Shown: positions 1 through 8,603 of the stretch, in pieces
Layout: each line of letters starts with the position of its first letter
How positions within the stretch are numbered: position 1 is the first letter of the stretch
From: Lachnospiraceae bacterium
GTDB taxonomy: Bacteria; Bacillota; Clostridia; Lachnospirales; Lachnospiraceae
Length of the DNA: 64,000 nt
Reading direction: 5' to 3'
Assembly: GCA_021769135.1 (NCBI GenBank)
Contig: JAETTM010000007.1
Coordinates: 95,322 to 159,321 of the forward strand
Made by a program: the position numbers and the translations under genes
Notes under the pieces: generated by a model
What the model was told of the DNA's origin: nothing
What the model saw: the letters and a program-made list of their open reading frames with translations, nothing else
Databases searched by the model: none

Positions 1-365
1 ATGATCAGGCTCAGGAGAGAATCTGAAATATCATTGGTAATCTCAATTTTTAATGCAGAAGTACCGATGACTGCAACCGTGCTGCCTGAGATCATCGGCC
101 TGTTTTTCTTTGCCGGAGGGCAATAGGGTATTTCAACAAAAGAAAGCTCCGCCTTTTCTGCCGCTGCCGGAACGGCATCGCTGTTTTTCTGCATTTCTTC
201 ATAAGCCTTTTGTCGGAATTTCCGCTGCCAGTGATAATAGCTTTGTTCGCAGATCCCGTTTTCATCCATCCAATTCTTTGCCGATTGTCCGACTGGACGT
301 TGTCCGCATGCCTTGATGATTCCCTTCCAGTATTCGGCACGGACTTCATGAGTGCACTGATCCAT
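1..365 (-). CDS. IS66 accessory protein TnpA-like, partial
   Basis: The frame opens at an ATG at 365, behind a perfect AGGAGG-type site on the minus strand, and stays open to the window edge for 121 codons, so the C-terminus is missing. It starts MDQCTHEVRAEYW and contains the segment WMDENGICEQSYYHW. Short helix-turn-helix proteins of this kind (Orf1/TnpA of IS66) precede TnpB and the DDE transposase TnpC in complete elements. The downstream part carries the usual EIPYCPP-type linker. The other IS66 genes, if present, lie to the left. Function is inferred from family resemblance; TnpA's role in IS66 transposition is accessory. Confidence 0.7.
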   Translation of the reverse strand, partial: MDQCTHEVRAEYWKGIIKACGQRPVGQSAKNWMDENGICEQSYYHWQRKFRQKAYEEMQKNSDAVPAAAEKAELSFVEIPYCPPAKKNRPMISGSTVAVIGTSALKIEITNDISDSLLSLI

Positions 366-456
366 AGTCTTTAGTTCCTCCTTGAAAAAATCTATTGTTT
401 TTCTCAAGTATGGACTAAAAATGACTTTAATGAAAGGCGGGCGTTTTGACGCTTAC
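1..456 (-). mobile_element. IS66-family insertion sequence, one end (runs off the window)
   Basis: The segment holds the start of an IS66-type accessory gene reading off the left edge. Its outer end is marked by the sequence at 437-456, which reads GTAAGCGTCAAAACGCCCGC on the minus strand. A GTAAGCG start is the characteristic terminal inverted repeat of IS66 elements. The bases just outside (457-464) would be one copy of the usual 8-bp target duplication; the partner copy is outside the window. Gene content and terminus agree, so the family call is fairly firm, but the element cannot be judged complete. Confidence 0.75.
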
Positions 457-566
457 ACACAGTGATTACCTACACCTTCCCAAATATGTCTATCGAAAAT
501 TTATATGTGTGTATTAGGATTCTCTTATCCTTTCTTCGCTCAAAAGAAACGAACAAGGAGGAAGAT

Positions 567-638
567 ATGATATGCCTTTCAATCAACAAACAAGATGATG
601 GCAACATAACACAGACAGTCTATTACCCTTATATATAA
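567..638 (+). CDS. Possible 23-residue peptide or gene remnant with a strong ribosome site
   Basis: An AAGGAGGA sequence sits just before an ATG at 567 that opens a 23-codon frame ending at TAA (636-638). The product would be MICLSINKQDDG followed by NITQTVYYPYI. It lies between the IS66 end and the recombinase stop, on the opposite strand to both. A strong ribosome site with almost no gene suggests either a real tiny peptide or the 5' stub of a transposon gene cut off by rearrangement. No family recognised. Confidence 0.25.
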   Translation: MICLSINKQDDGNITQTVYYPYI

Positions 639-639
639 C

Positions 640-1566
640 TCACCTTTTGGAACTGTATTTAGAATCTTTCCTCTTTACAGTTCCATTTTCATCTTTCGCC
701 ACATTACTCCTACGAGCTTTCTCAATCCGAACTGCTTCAAATATTTCCGATGATATAATCGCAGGATTGTTATCTGATGCCAGATAATGAACCTCACTAT
801 TTCCAGATTTCAAAAGTCGGACATTTCCTGTGTATTTTTCATTACTAAGCATAACATCAATAGTTCTCTTACACCATTGCTCTTTTCCGGTAGGCGAAAC
901 AATCTTACGTCTTTCCAATTCCCGAATGATACCTATAACACTCTGTCCTTGAAGATATAGATCATATATCAGCCTTACGTTTTCTGCTGTCTTTTCATCA
1001 ATAATTAGCTTGCCATCTGCATCATGTTTATATCCATAACACTTTCTATCATACAATTTTGATGTCCCTGATGCTGCCCGCTGCTTGATACCCCACTTTA
1101 TATTTTCGCTACGGGATTCGTTTTCTGCCTGTGCAATACATTCAATAATTGAAATCATAAGGTTACTATCTGTATTCGCTGTGTCAAGTTCTTCCTGTTC
1201 AAATATGACACGAACACCGAGCAATTTCAACCGATTCAATGCATCTAAAATTTCAACGGTATCCCGTCCAAAGCGACTTATACTTTTGGTAAGAATAATA
1301 TCCAACTTATTTGAATCACAATCGTTCAGCATACGGGTAAACTCTTTGCGCGAAGAACCGGTTTTACTTGTCGCAATATCCATGTAGACATCCACAAGCA
1401 ACCACTGTGGCGTTGCCGCTGTTATTCTTGTCAAATGTGATACCTGCGCCGTAAGGCTCTTTAACTGTTCCGAACTATTTGTACTAACACGGCAATAAAT
1501 ACCTACTCGCTTATCTCGCTTCGGAGGTACGGGCGGTATAATATGTACTTTAGGATTATTGACCAT
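640..1566 (-). CDS. Serine site-specific recombinase, C-terminally shortened
   Basis: This is a resolvase/invertase-type recombinase. The N-terminal catalytic domain starts RVGIYCRVSTNSSEQ, with the nucleophilic Ser in the RVSTNS motif, and continues through LTKSISRFGRDTVE. A 'Recombinase' domain follows (KCYGYKHDADGK ... YTGNVRLLKSG). The start is set at the ATG at 1566 (MVNNPKVHIIPP), which has AGAGGG upstream; a longer frame to 1599 lacks a good ribosome site. Large serine recombinases are usually 450-550 residues and carry a zinc ribbon and coiled coil after this point. Here the protein stops at 309 residues, right where a KYSSKR-type segment normally leads into the zinc ribbon. The downstream bases do not encode that domain in another frame, so the gene is probably truncated. 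It lies downstream of the methyltransferase on the same strand and may be what is left of the integrase of the element that brought that module in. Confidence 0.7.
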   Translation of the reverse strand: MVNNPKVHIIPPVPPKRDKRVGIYCRVSTNSSEQLKSLTAQVSHLTRITAATPQWLLVDVYMDIATSKTGSSRKEFTRMLNDCDSNKLDIILTKSISRFGRDTVEILDALNRLKLLGVRVIFEQEELDTANTDSNLMISIIECIAQAENESRSENIKWGIKQRAASGTSKLYDRKCYGYKHDADGKLIIDEKTAENVRLIYDLYLQGQSVIGIIRELERRKIVSPTGKEQWCKRTIDVMLSNEKYTGNVRLLKSGNSEVHYLASDNNPAIISSEIFEAVRIEKARRSNVAKDENGTVKRKDSKYSSKR

Positions 1567-1714
1567 GACACACCCTCTACTTAAAAAAATATACTGCATT
1601 ACGAAATTTTTTCCTTCTTAGTAGTACTTTTCACCAATTACGAAATCATATTGTAATACAACGCGATATATCAAATAAATTCCCTTTTCACTCCTTTTTA
1701 AGAACAATCCAACA

Positions 1715-2875
1715 TCACAAATTAGTGTTCTTGTCTCGAATTCGTTTTAACTTGATTATTTTCATTGCCTGCTTTAAAACACTCCCACTTGCTTTTACAA
1801 GATCAATAGGAACAGCATTACCTATTTGCAGTGCAGCTGCCGTCAAAGAATTACTGAATACAAAATCATCTGGGAATGTTTGCAGTCTAGCCGCCTCTCT
1901 GATAGAAATTGCTCTATTCTGCGCATAATGCCCATAACGTCCTTTTGAATAACAAAGACATCCACCTGTCATAGTGGGTGAAGGTTTATCAGCATCCATA
2001 ATTCCATAAACATCACTATGTCCCGAAAAAATATTCCCGTCACCATCTTTTTTCTTATGACATTTTAATGTAAGATTATCTGGCAAACATGCACGCGACC
2101 CTCCGTTTTCTCGTATTATCTTCATCCGCTTAATATTGGTTTCTGACAAATTAGCGCATTTATGATTGTGAATAATTCCATTATCTGGAAATTCTTCACC
2201 AGCCTTAATGGGAGGCAAATCATCTATAGCTTCACGCACAGTTTTCCACTGTTTTAAACCACCATCTCCGCTCTGACTATGCGTAGCTTGCGGCAACTCA
2301 AATTCAAAACCACACTGTACTAACTCTTTTTGAATATCTAAACGAACCGCATGGAGTACAAACCTTTTTCGTAATTGAGGAACCCCATAATTTGCAGCAT
2401 TTAAAATATTATGTATGACTTTATATTGCTTACTAAGCCGATTCAAAAATTCCTCAAGAATTCCTTTATTAAAATCTGATTCGATTCCTGGAACATTTTC
2501 CATCAATAAAAAAGGAGGAGTTATTTCTTCAATAATCCTTAAGAATTCAAAAAGAAGCTTTTTTCGTTCTTCTTCTGTTTTATTTTTATTATCTGGATTC
2601 TGGCGAGAAAAACTTTGACATGGAGGACAACCTGCTAAAAGGTATATGTCATCTTCCTTAATTTGGGCAGCCTTCAATATCTCTTTCCCACTTAAATTAC
2701 AAATATCATCATGCATTACATTAACTTTTTTAAGCGGTTCATAGTTCTTATAGGTATCAATTGCACTTTGCTCTATCTCTACCGCCGCCTTGACTTTAAA
2801 GCCCGCTAACGTCAATCCGCAGGATACTCCGCCACATCCCGAAAATATATCTATAGCTTCATACTTCAATCTCAT
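1715..2875 (-). CDS. DNA (cytosine-5-)-methyltransferase
   Basis: This enzyme transfers a methyl group from S-adenosylmethionine to C5 of cytosine in a specific DNA sequence. The motifs appear in canonical order in 386 residues: motif I FSGCGG (residues 11-16), motif IV GCPPCQSFSRQ with the catalytic Cys86, motif VI ENVPG (126-130), motif VIII QLRKRF, a target-recognition region between about 200 and 330, and motif X with GNAVP near the C-terminus. It looks intact. Its start overlaps the helicase-nuclease stop by four bases (ATGA type), so the two are probably translationally coupled from one promoter at 5834-5862. The A/T-rich composition differs from the flanking housekeeping genes, which suggests acquisition. 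Restriction-linked, solitary and DISARM-type C5 enzymes all exist; here no separate restriction endonuclease is seen, only the helicase-nuclease partner. The recognition sequence cannot be read from the protein. Confidence 0.93.
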   Translation of the reverse strand: MRLKYEAIDIFSGCGGVSCGLTLAGFKVKAAVEIEQSAIDTYKNYEPLKKVNVMHDDICNLSGKEILKAAQIKEDDIYLLAGCPPCQSFSRQNPDNKNKTEEERKKLLFEFLRIIEEITPPFLLMENVPGIESDFNKGILEEFLNRLSKQYKVIHNILNAANYGVPQLRKRFVLHAVRLDIQKELVQCGFEFELPQATHSQSGDGGLKQWKTVREAIDDLPPIKAGEEFPDNGIIHNHKCANLSETNIKRMKIIRENGGSRACLPDNLTLKCHKKKDGDGNIFSGHSDVYGIMDADKPSPTMTGGCLCYSKGRYGHYAQNRAISIREAARLQTFPDDFVFSNSLTAAALQIGNAVPIDLVKASGSVLKQAMKIIKLKRIRDKNTNL

Positions 2876-5757
2876 TCTTCATACTCCTCCAATGCAGCAA
2901 TGGTCTTGAATCCACTTGGAGTATTTATCTGAGGAGGCACTTCGCTACTATTAAATGGCTCTCTCTTCTGCTTACACATAGCCTTAAAATCACAATATCT
3001 ACAATTTGATTCGCAAGCACGCATAGGAAAGTCTTGTCTTAAAATTCCTTTTACCGCCCATTCAATTGATTTAACCGCATTTTGAACCGAGATTTCATCA
3101 ACAGGAACTTCTACTCGTTTATTGTTTTTTAATGTATGTACAAATCCTGTTTCTGCATTTTGCCCAATGACTTCTCTTGCAGCCTTTGAATATAATTGAA
3201 CTTGTATTGACATTTCCCGCCAATCTTGCTGTTCAATCTCATCTGGTATTTCCATAGATTTAAAATCAATAACTTCTGCAGAACAGATATCTTTCTTCTC
3301 ATCCTCTTTCAGCAACAAATCTATAGACCCTGTGATAAGTGCATCTTCAACTGAAAGTTCAAACCGTGCTTCATCCTGACGCAATCTACAAAAATCACTG
3401 GAATATGTTTTTACATAAAGATTCATAATTTTATGTACAAGTGTTTTTGCACGTTCATAAGAACCTGGGCGATTTATAGGATCGTTGCTAGGAAATACGT
3501 GTTTTAACATAAATGTAGATTCAACCATATCAGCAACCTCTGCTTCTGATGGTATTCTATCCTTAAATTTTTGATGCAAACGTTCTAAAATAGTATGTGT
3601 AGTCTGTCCAAATCCAAATAATTCCGGAACAGCTGCATTATAACCATATATACTCTGTAATTTGTACATATAAGGGCAAATCAAATAACTCTTTACCGAA
3701 GAAAAATCTGTCGGTAATTCGTTATCATCAAAGCGTGTCTGTGGCTCCATTTTATCTGCAAGACTGTCCAATTCAATATCTTCACGCATGTCTGGATGAT
3801 TTAGATTAGCCATAAATATTGACGGTTTTTTAGCCCTCTTCAATCCTGGCTGCACTGCACTTCCACTCAAATATAATAAACGCTCCGCACGAGTAATTGC
3901 AGTATAAAACAAACGTGCTTCATCATCAATACGATTACCATATGCCCCACGGGCTATCGCCTGTTCCATTAAAATATTCGGCAAAGCTCCTTTATAGCTA
4001 TTACTCTTTCCCGGAAATCTTTGAGCTACCAAATCAACTACAAATACAACTGGAAATTCTAGTCCTTTTACTTTATGAATTGTTGAGACATTTACTGCAT
4101 CTGTTTTTGATATATAGTCTAATGATTCTAATTCATAGTCTTGAGCAATATTTTGCAAAAAATTTAGCATTTCTCTATAACGCCATTCAGAATCTATACT
4201 AACATATGTTTGTTCTATATCTTTAATAATATCACTAAATAATCCCAAATCTCTAAGAGCCGTTTCGTCTGTTAAATCTCTTAGCATAAGTGCATCTAAA
4301 AGTTGATGCAAAAAGTTCTGTGGATACACTTTACGCCTTGCAGAACTGATTGGCATATAAATATTGCTATACCATTCCTGGAGAACATGAAAATACTTAT
4401 TCTTATCCGCCGATGGGAAAATCGGTAAAACAGAATCGTTAAAACATTTTTCTGCTACATTTCTATCTAATTGCTTTCCATCACGTAATAATTCCATGAT
4501 TTCAAGAATGCATTGTGCATACGGACGGTCAAAAATCCCCCCTTCTCCTGTAGTTTTAACAGGTATATCCAAATCGCGCATGGCATTAACAAATTGAACA
4601 TCTCTGTTCTCTGAGTTTCTGCTATGAATACCACGAATTAAAACTGCAAAATCACTATATGTAAGACCTCTACGACTTTTCTCTGAACCATCTGCATTAT
4701 ATTCAATATATGTCGTGCCAATGAGTGATTTAATCCGATCCGCCACCCACTTTGCTTCATCTTCGCGATTATCAAACCACAGTTTTCGTAAATCCTGTAT
4801 ATTACCATCTGTATGATACGTAATTGATTTTGGCAAACGTTCAACAGGTATTGTACTTTGAATAAAATTATTCGCTGTTTCCACAATAGCCTTTGTACTC
4901 CGGAAATTCACAAGCAAACGATGAACAGATACATCGGTATATCTGTCCTTAAAAGTTAAAATATTTTGAACATTTGCCCCTCTCCAACCATAAATAGATT
5001 GGTCATCGTCTCCAACAACAAAAAGCATATCCAAATACTCAGAAAGTGTTTTTATAAATTCTTCTTGTATTGGATTAATATCCTGATATTCGTCCACAAA
5101 AAGATATTTGAATTTCTCTATATACGAATCTTCTTTGTGTGTTATTTTTTTCAGCTCTCTTACTGCAAGATTAATGGCAAAAGAAAAATCCATATAACCA
5201 TCTGCATCAAGAGACGCCGATAATTTTTTTAATTTTTCATATAAATCAATATCATATTTTTCTACGGAATCTAGGGAAATATTTTCATTATTCAATGTCT
5301 GCCATGCTTCTGTCAATTCTTTAATTCGTGCAAAATATCCTGTACCTGTAGTAAGTCCAAGTTTCTTAAGTCTTGACATAACATATAAAATCAAACGATT
5401 TTGATCCAAAATATCATATTGGCGATATCTAGCATTAATATCCCCAAGCAATTTTTGACAAAACGAATCCAATGTACCAATAAACATTGCTCCAATATTG
5501 TTCTCAGAAAGTCCAAATTTATGCAGAGCTTCGGCTACCCTACGTTTAATCGATTCTGCTGCCTTTTCTGTGAAAGTAAAAGCAATAATACTCTCGGGAG
5601 ATTTTCCTTGTGAAATTAAAAATGCAATTTTATATGCAAGTGTTCTTGATTTTCCAGAACCAGCACAAGCTAAGCATAATATATGATGAGATTCATCAAT
5701 AACTGCATCATATTGATTATTAGTCAAATTTGAACGTAAAATTTCATAAGTATTCAT
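2872..5757 (-). CDS. UvrD-type SF1 helicase fused to a RecB/Cas4-like Fe-S nuclease
   Basis: This 961-residue protein is expected to unwind or translocate on DNA using ATP and to cut it. The N-terminal two thirds is an SF1A helicase: Q motif around residue 15, Walker A AGSGKSRT (32-39), Walker B/motif II VDEYQDINPIQ, motif III GDDDQSIYGWRGA, and motif V/VI regions including VSTIHKVKGLEFPVVF and LFYTAITRAERLLYL. From about residue 684 a PD-(D/E)XK nuclease follows: GFGQTTHTILERLH, the Asp of GSIDLLL, EVIDFK (about 828-833) and QVQLYSKAA. Four cysteines (Cys694, then C-x2-C at 919/922 and Cys928) match the AddB/Cas4 iron-sulfur pattern. Helicase-nuclease fusions are known in AddAB and defence loci. 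The start ATG at 5757 has GGGAGGAT upstream and a consensus promoter. It is the first gene of a two-gene unit with the methyltransferase, so a role in restriction-like defence is inferred, not shown. Confidence 0.85.
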   Translation of the reverse strand: MNTYEILRSNLTNNQYDAVIDESHHILCLACAGSGKSRTLAYKIAFLISQGKSPESIIAFTFTEKAAESIKRRVAEALHKFGLSENNIGAMFIGTLDSFCQKLLGDINARYRQYDILDQNRLILYVMSRLKKLGLTTGTGYFARIKELTEAWQTLNNENISLDSVEKYDIDLYEKLKKLSASLDADGYMDFSFAINLAVRELKKITHKEDSYIEKFKYLFVDEYQDINPIQEEFIKTLSEYLDMLFVVGDDDQSIYGWRGANVQNILTFKDRYTDVSVHRLLVNFRSTKAIVETANNFIQSTIPVERLPKSITYHTDGNIQDLRKLWFDNREDEAKWVADRIKSLIGTTYIEYNADGSEKSRRGLTYSDFAVLIRGIHSRNSENRDVQFVNAMRDLDIPVKTTGEGGIFDRPYAQCILEIMELLRDGKQLDRNVAEKCFNDSVLPIFPSADKNKYFHVLQEWYSNIYMPISSARRKVYPQNFLHQLLDALMLRDLTDETALRDLGLFSDIIKDIEQTYVSIDSEWRYREMLNFLQNIAQDYELESLDYISKTDAVNVSTIHKVKGLEFPVVFVVDLVAQRFPGKSNSYKGALPNILMEQAIARGAYGNRIDDEARLFYTAITRAERLLYLSGSAVQPGLKRAKKPSIFMANLNHPDMREDIELDSLADKMEPQTRFDDNELPTDFSSVKSYLICPYMYKLQSIYGYNAAVPELFGFGQTTHTILERLHQKFKDRIPSEAEVADMVESTFMLKHVFPSNDPINRPGSYERAKTLVHKIMNLYVKTYSSDFCRLRQDEARFELSVEDALITGSIDLLLKEDEKKDICSAEVIDFKSMEIPDEIEQQDWREMSIQVQLYSKAAREVIGQNAETGFVHTLKNNKRVEVPVDEISVQNAVKSIEWAVKGILRQDFPMRACESNCRYCDFKAMCKQKREPFNSSEVPPQINTPSGFKTIAALEEYEE

Positions 5758-5785
5758 AAAATCCTCCCTAAATATTTGTTATCCT

Positions 5786-5836
5786 ATTAGGCTAAACATC
5801 ATTTTTCCAATAACTGCATATGCTTTTTAGCCTATT
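5786..5836. promoter_or_regulatory. Inverted repeat overlapping the -10 (operator candidate)
   Basis: ATTAGGCTAAA (5786-5796) and TTTAGCCTATT (5826-5836) are inverted copies matching at 10 of 11 positions. One arm covers part of the -10 box and the other lies in the early transcript, so the pair could be an operator or an RNA hairpin. Which protein would bind is unknown; auto-control by the methyltransferase is one option. Confidence 0.4.
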
Positions 5837-5862
5837 ATCACCTGTTTTAACACTCCTGTCAA
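5834..5862 (-). promoter_or_regulatory. Promoter of the helicase-nuclease/methyltransferase unit
   Basis: On the minus strand TTGACA (5862-5857) is followed after exactly 17 bases by GATAAT (5839-5834), close to the sigma-A consensus. It lies about 75 bp before the helicase start. Its -35 hexamer is part of the repeat unit at 5856-5869. Confidence 0.75.
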
Positions 5863-5926
5863 CTCGACCTTTAAATATCCAATCTGTCTACTCAACCTAC
5901 CCATTTTGCAAGCTGTCAACTCAACC
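5856..5926. repeat. Three 14-bp direct repeats upstream of the module promoter
   Basis: CTGTCAACTCGACC (5856-5869), CTGTCTACTCAACC (5884-5897) and CTGTCAACTCAACC (5913-5926) are spaced 28 and 29 bp start to start. The first includes the -35 hexamer. This arrangement resembles regulator binding sites on nearly the same helix face (about 2.7 turns apart). Confidence 0.5.
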
Positions 5927-6053
5927 CTATGCCATTTTTTCATGTAGATATGTTTCCTCTGACAGCAAACTTCCCATTTTCCGGGCGTGTTATCCCATGT
6001 CCAAAATCTACTCCTTCTCAGGAATCCCTTGTTTTCAAGCCTTTTTCTTGCAT

Positions 6054-7440
6054 CTACTTCTCGACTTTTGACATCAACACGACACTCTCGACATGCACGC
6101 TCCCCCCAAACTGATCCACCGCCCGCACCCGTCTCACCTCATACCCGCCATCGCAAAGCACCTTCAAATCCCGCGCCAGCGTTGCCGAATCGCAGCTCAC
6201 ATACACAATCCTTTCCGGGCGAAAATTCTGCATTTTCTATCCCGTTATATGCCGCGTTTTCCCTGGCATCCTCTATCGCCTGGGGGATAACCTCCACCCC
6301 ATAAACTTTCTTGGCCGCCCCGGCCAGGAAAAGGGAAATCGTGCCGATGCCGCAATACAAATCCCACACCGTCTCTTTTCCCGTCAGCCCGGCATATTCC
6401 AATGCCAGGCTATACAGCTTCTCCGTCTGCACCGGATTCACCTGGTAAAAGGACAGGGGAGAGATATGGAAAACGATTCCCCGGTTTGTCAAAGAAAAAT
6501 CTTTTCCATTCCGCACATGAGTCGTATCGCTTATCTTATCTTTTCCCCATAAAGTATGCACTTCTTCCCCCATAATCACATTTGTCCTGGCAGTGTTAAT
6601 GCTTACCGACACGCTTGTCATTCCCGGTATTTTTACCAATGCTTCTATCAATTCCTCCTGGGCCGGGAATATTTTCCTATATCCATAAACGCCATTTTCC
6701 ATGCGCCATGGGGCATTCCCCCTTTTCTTATTATCCGCCGCGCCGCTTTCCATTCCGCCTCTGCTGTTCACCACCAGACAAACCATGATTTCCCCGCTGT
6801 CAAAGCCCTTCCGTATCAGCACATGCCTTACCAGCCCTCTTCCTGTCTTCTCATCATATGCTGGAACATGATACTGCTCCATATGGCGCAGAACGGCTTC
6901 CAATATCTCTTTATTCTCAGCCACCCCCAGCGCGCAATCCGTATTGGCAATGATATCGTGGGTTCTGCCCGCATAAAATCCGGTAATCAGCTTTCCATTC
7001 CTATCCGTTCCTACCGGGAACTGGGCTTTATTCCTGTAATGATAAGGATTTTCCATTCCTACAATAGGCTCCATCACCTTCTCCAGGAATCCCTCCTGGA
7101 AACCGCCTATCCGCATCAGGTTATTTTTCACCTTTTTCTGTTTAAAGGAAAGCTGGGCTTCATAGGCCATTGCCTGTATCTGGCACCCGCCACACTGCCT
7201 GTGGAATTTACATAAAGGCGTTACTCGCATATCCGATGGAACAAGGATTTCCTCCAGCTTTCCATAAGCATAATTTTTCTTTGCCTTCATAATTTTGCAT
7301 CTTACCGTATCCCCTATCACCGCATCCTTCACAAAAAGGGTATAGCCATCCACTTTGCCTATACCCTCTCCATCATTTCCGATATCTTCGATAGTAACCG
7401 TAAGAATATCATTTTTCTTATATTCCATTCCGGTCTCCAT
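6054..7440 (-). pseudogene. rlmD: 23S rRNA (uracil-5-)-methyltransferase, RlmD/RumA-type, broken by deletion and frameshift
   Basis: The intact N-terminal part has a TRAM-like domain (TVTIEDIGNDGEGIGKVDG), an iron-sulfur cysteine set (CKFHRQCGGCQIQ) and the SAM site VWDLYCGIGTISLFLAG. The open frame (6139-7440) ends in an unrelated tail. The family's conserved C-terminus is present but in another frame: RPERIVYVSCD, SATLARDLK and finally VHVESVVLMSKVEK ending at 6054. The junction lies near 6222. The segment normally in between, including the DPPR(K/R)G motif, is missing, so roughly 35-40 codons are deleted and the frame is lost. The catalytic Cys of VSCD is therefore not translated with the SAM domain. 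The enzyme family makes m5U in 23S rRNA. The start could also be the ATG at 7428. The 3' end of this gene is a known insertion hotspot for ICEs carrying serine recombinases in streptococci, which fits the mobile module next door. An assembly error cannot be excluded. Confidence 0.75.
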
Positions 7441-7567
7441 ACCCCTTCCTTTTTATCTCCGGACACTTTTGTGCAGAAGCCGCGCTATCCCTTCTGCCCA
7501 AGCCTGCACCATCCTCACATCTGTCCTACACATCGGCGCATCCGGCTCCTTCCCCTCTGCCCCAAGC

Positions 7568-8524
7568 CTACTCCATTCTCGTAGCCCGCAGATTGGAGTC
7601 AAACAATCTGTTAAACCCAAGCCATCCCGTTTCCTTGGCGTTGTCCAGCAGTTCCTTAAAGGTCTGCATCTTCGCATCCGTATTGTCCGCAAAATTAAGC
7701 GCCATAGCCTCCACAATTGCCGGCTTTTTCGGCGAGCCGAATTCGTACTCCCCATGATGGGCAAGGATACAATGCTTCAGTTCCCCGGCCAGGACCGGCG
7801 GGAAACCCTTAATCTCCCTGATTTTTTCGCCCACCATTTCCGTTCCCATCACGATATGCCCTAATAATTGCCCATCATCCGTATAATCATTTTGAGGGAA
7901 AAGCGACAATTCCTTTACTTTCCCGATATCGTGGCAAATAGCCGCGCTAATCAGCAAGTCTTTTTTCAAAATAGGATATGCTTTGCAGTAATAATCGCAC
8001 AGCCTGGTCACCCCCAACGTATGCTCCAGCAGCCCGCCCACGAAACCATGATGCACTGTCTTCGCCGCCGATGACTGTTTGAAGGCTTTGGCAAACTCTT
8101 CATCTTTTACAAAAAGCGCTTCCATCAATGTCTTCAAATAAGGGTTCCCAATCCCTTTTATGTATCCCAGAAGCTCCCCATACATTTCTTCAATATCTCT
8201 TTCGCTCACAGGAAGGTAATCGGCCGGCGTATATTCCCCCTCCTGGCATTTCCGAATGCGCTTCACATTGACCTGCAAAGCATTCTGAAAAGTGGTCACA
8301 TCCCCATATACTTCAATATAATCCAGAGAATCGAAATCGCCAATTCCCGGATTGTTCGGATCCCATACCTTTGCGTCCACCGTGCCTGTTTTATCCTGCA
8401 AAATCACGTTATCATAAGCCTTCCCGTTTTTTGTAACCGCAGACTGCTTGTGTTTGCACAAATATATATCAAATACCCTGTCGCCTTCTTTTAAATCTTT
8501 AATATATTTCATTCTAATAACCAT
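7568..8524 (-). CDS. yhaM: 3'-5' exoribonuclease, YhaM-type HD-domain protein
   Basis: The 318-residue protein has an N-terminal OB-fold nucleic-acid binding region (about 15-95: VFDIYLCKHKQSAV, DKTGTVDAKVWD) and an HD phosphohydrolase domain. Metal-binding residues are visible in KTVHHGFVGGLLEHTLG, CHDIGK (His198-Asp199) and HCILAHHGEYEFGSP. YhaM of Bacillus subtilis and CbfA/Cbf1 of staphylococci have this layout, and YhaM degrades RNA from the 3' end. The ATG at 8524 has GGAAAGGA just upstream; an in-frame ATG four codons later is possible. It is followed on the same strand by the rlmD pseudogene. Confidence 0.88.
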   Translation of the reverse strand: MVIRMKYIKDLKEGDRVFDIYLCKHKQSAVTKNGKAYDNVILQDKTGTVDAKVWDPNNPGIGDFDSLDYIEVYGDVTTFQNALQVNVKRIRKCQEGEYTPADYLPVSERDIEEMYGELLGYIKGIGNPYLKTLMEALFVKDEEFAKAFKQSSAAKTVHHGFVGGLLEHTLGVTRLCDYYCKAYPILKKDLLISAAICHDIGKVKELSLFPQNDYTDDGQLLGHIVMGTEMVGEKIREIKGFPPVLAGELKHCILAHHGEYEFGSPKKPAIVEAMALNFADNTDAKMQTFKELLDNAKETGWLGFNRLFDSNLRATRME

Positions 8525-8603
8525 GTCCTTTCCATAGCCTGCAAACTTTCATGCATGTGTTACATGCATTCATATAATATATGAATTGAGCAGGCACAAC
8601 ATT

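Noticed and set aside
5820..6304. Plus-strand open frames across the promoter of the helicase gene and the rlmD 3' end
   Set aside because: No ribosome sites; they are shadows of rlmD and of the promoter region.
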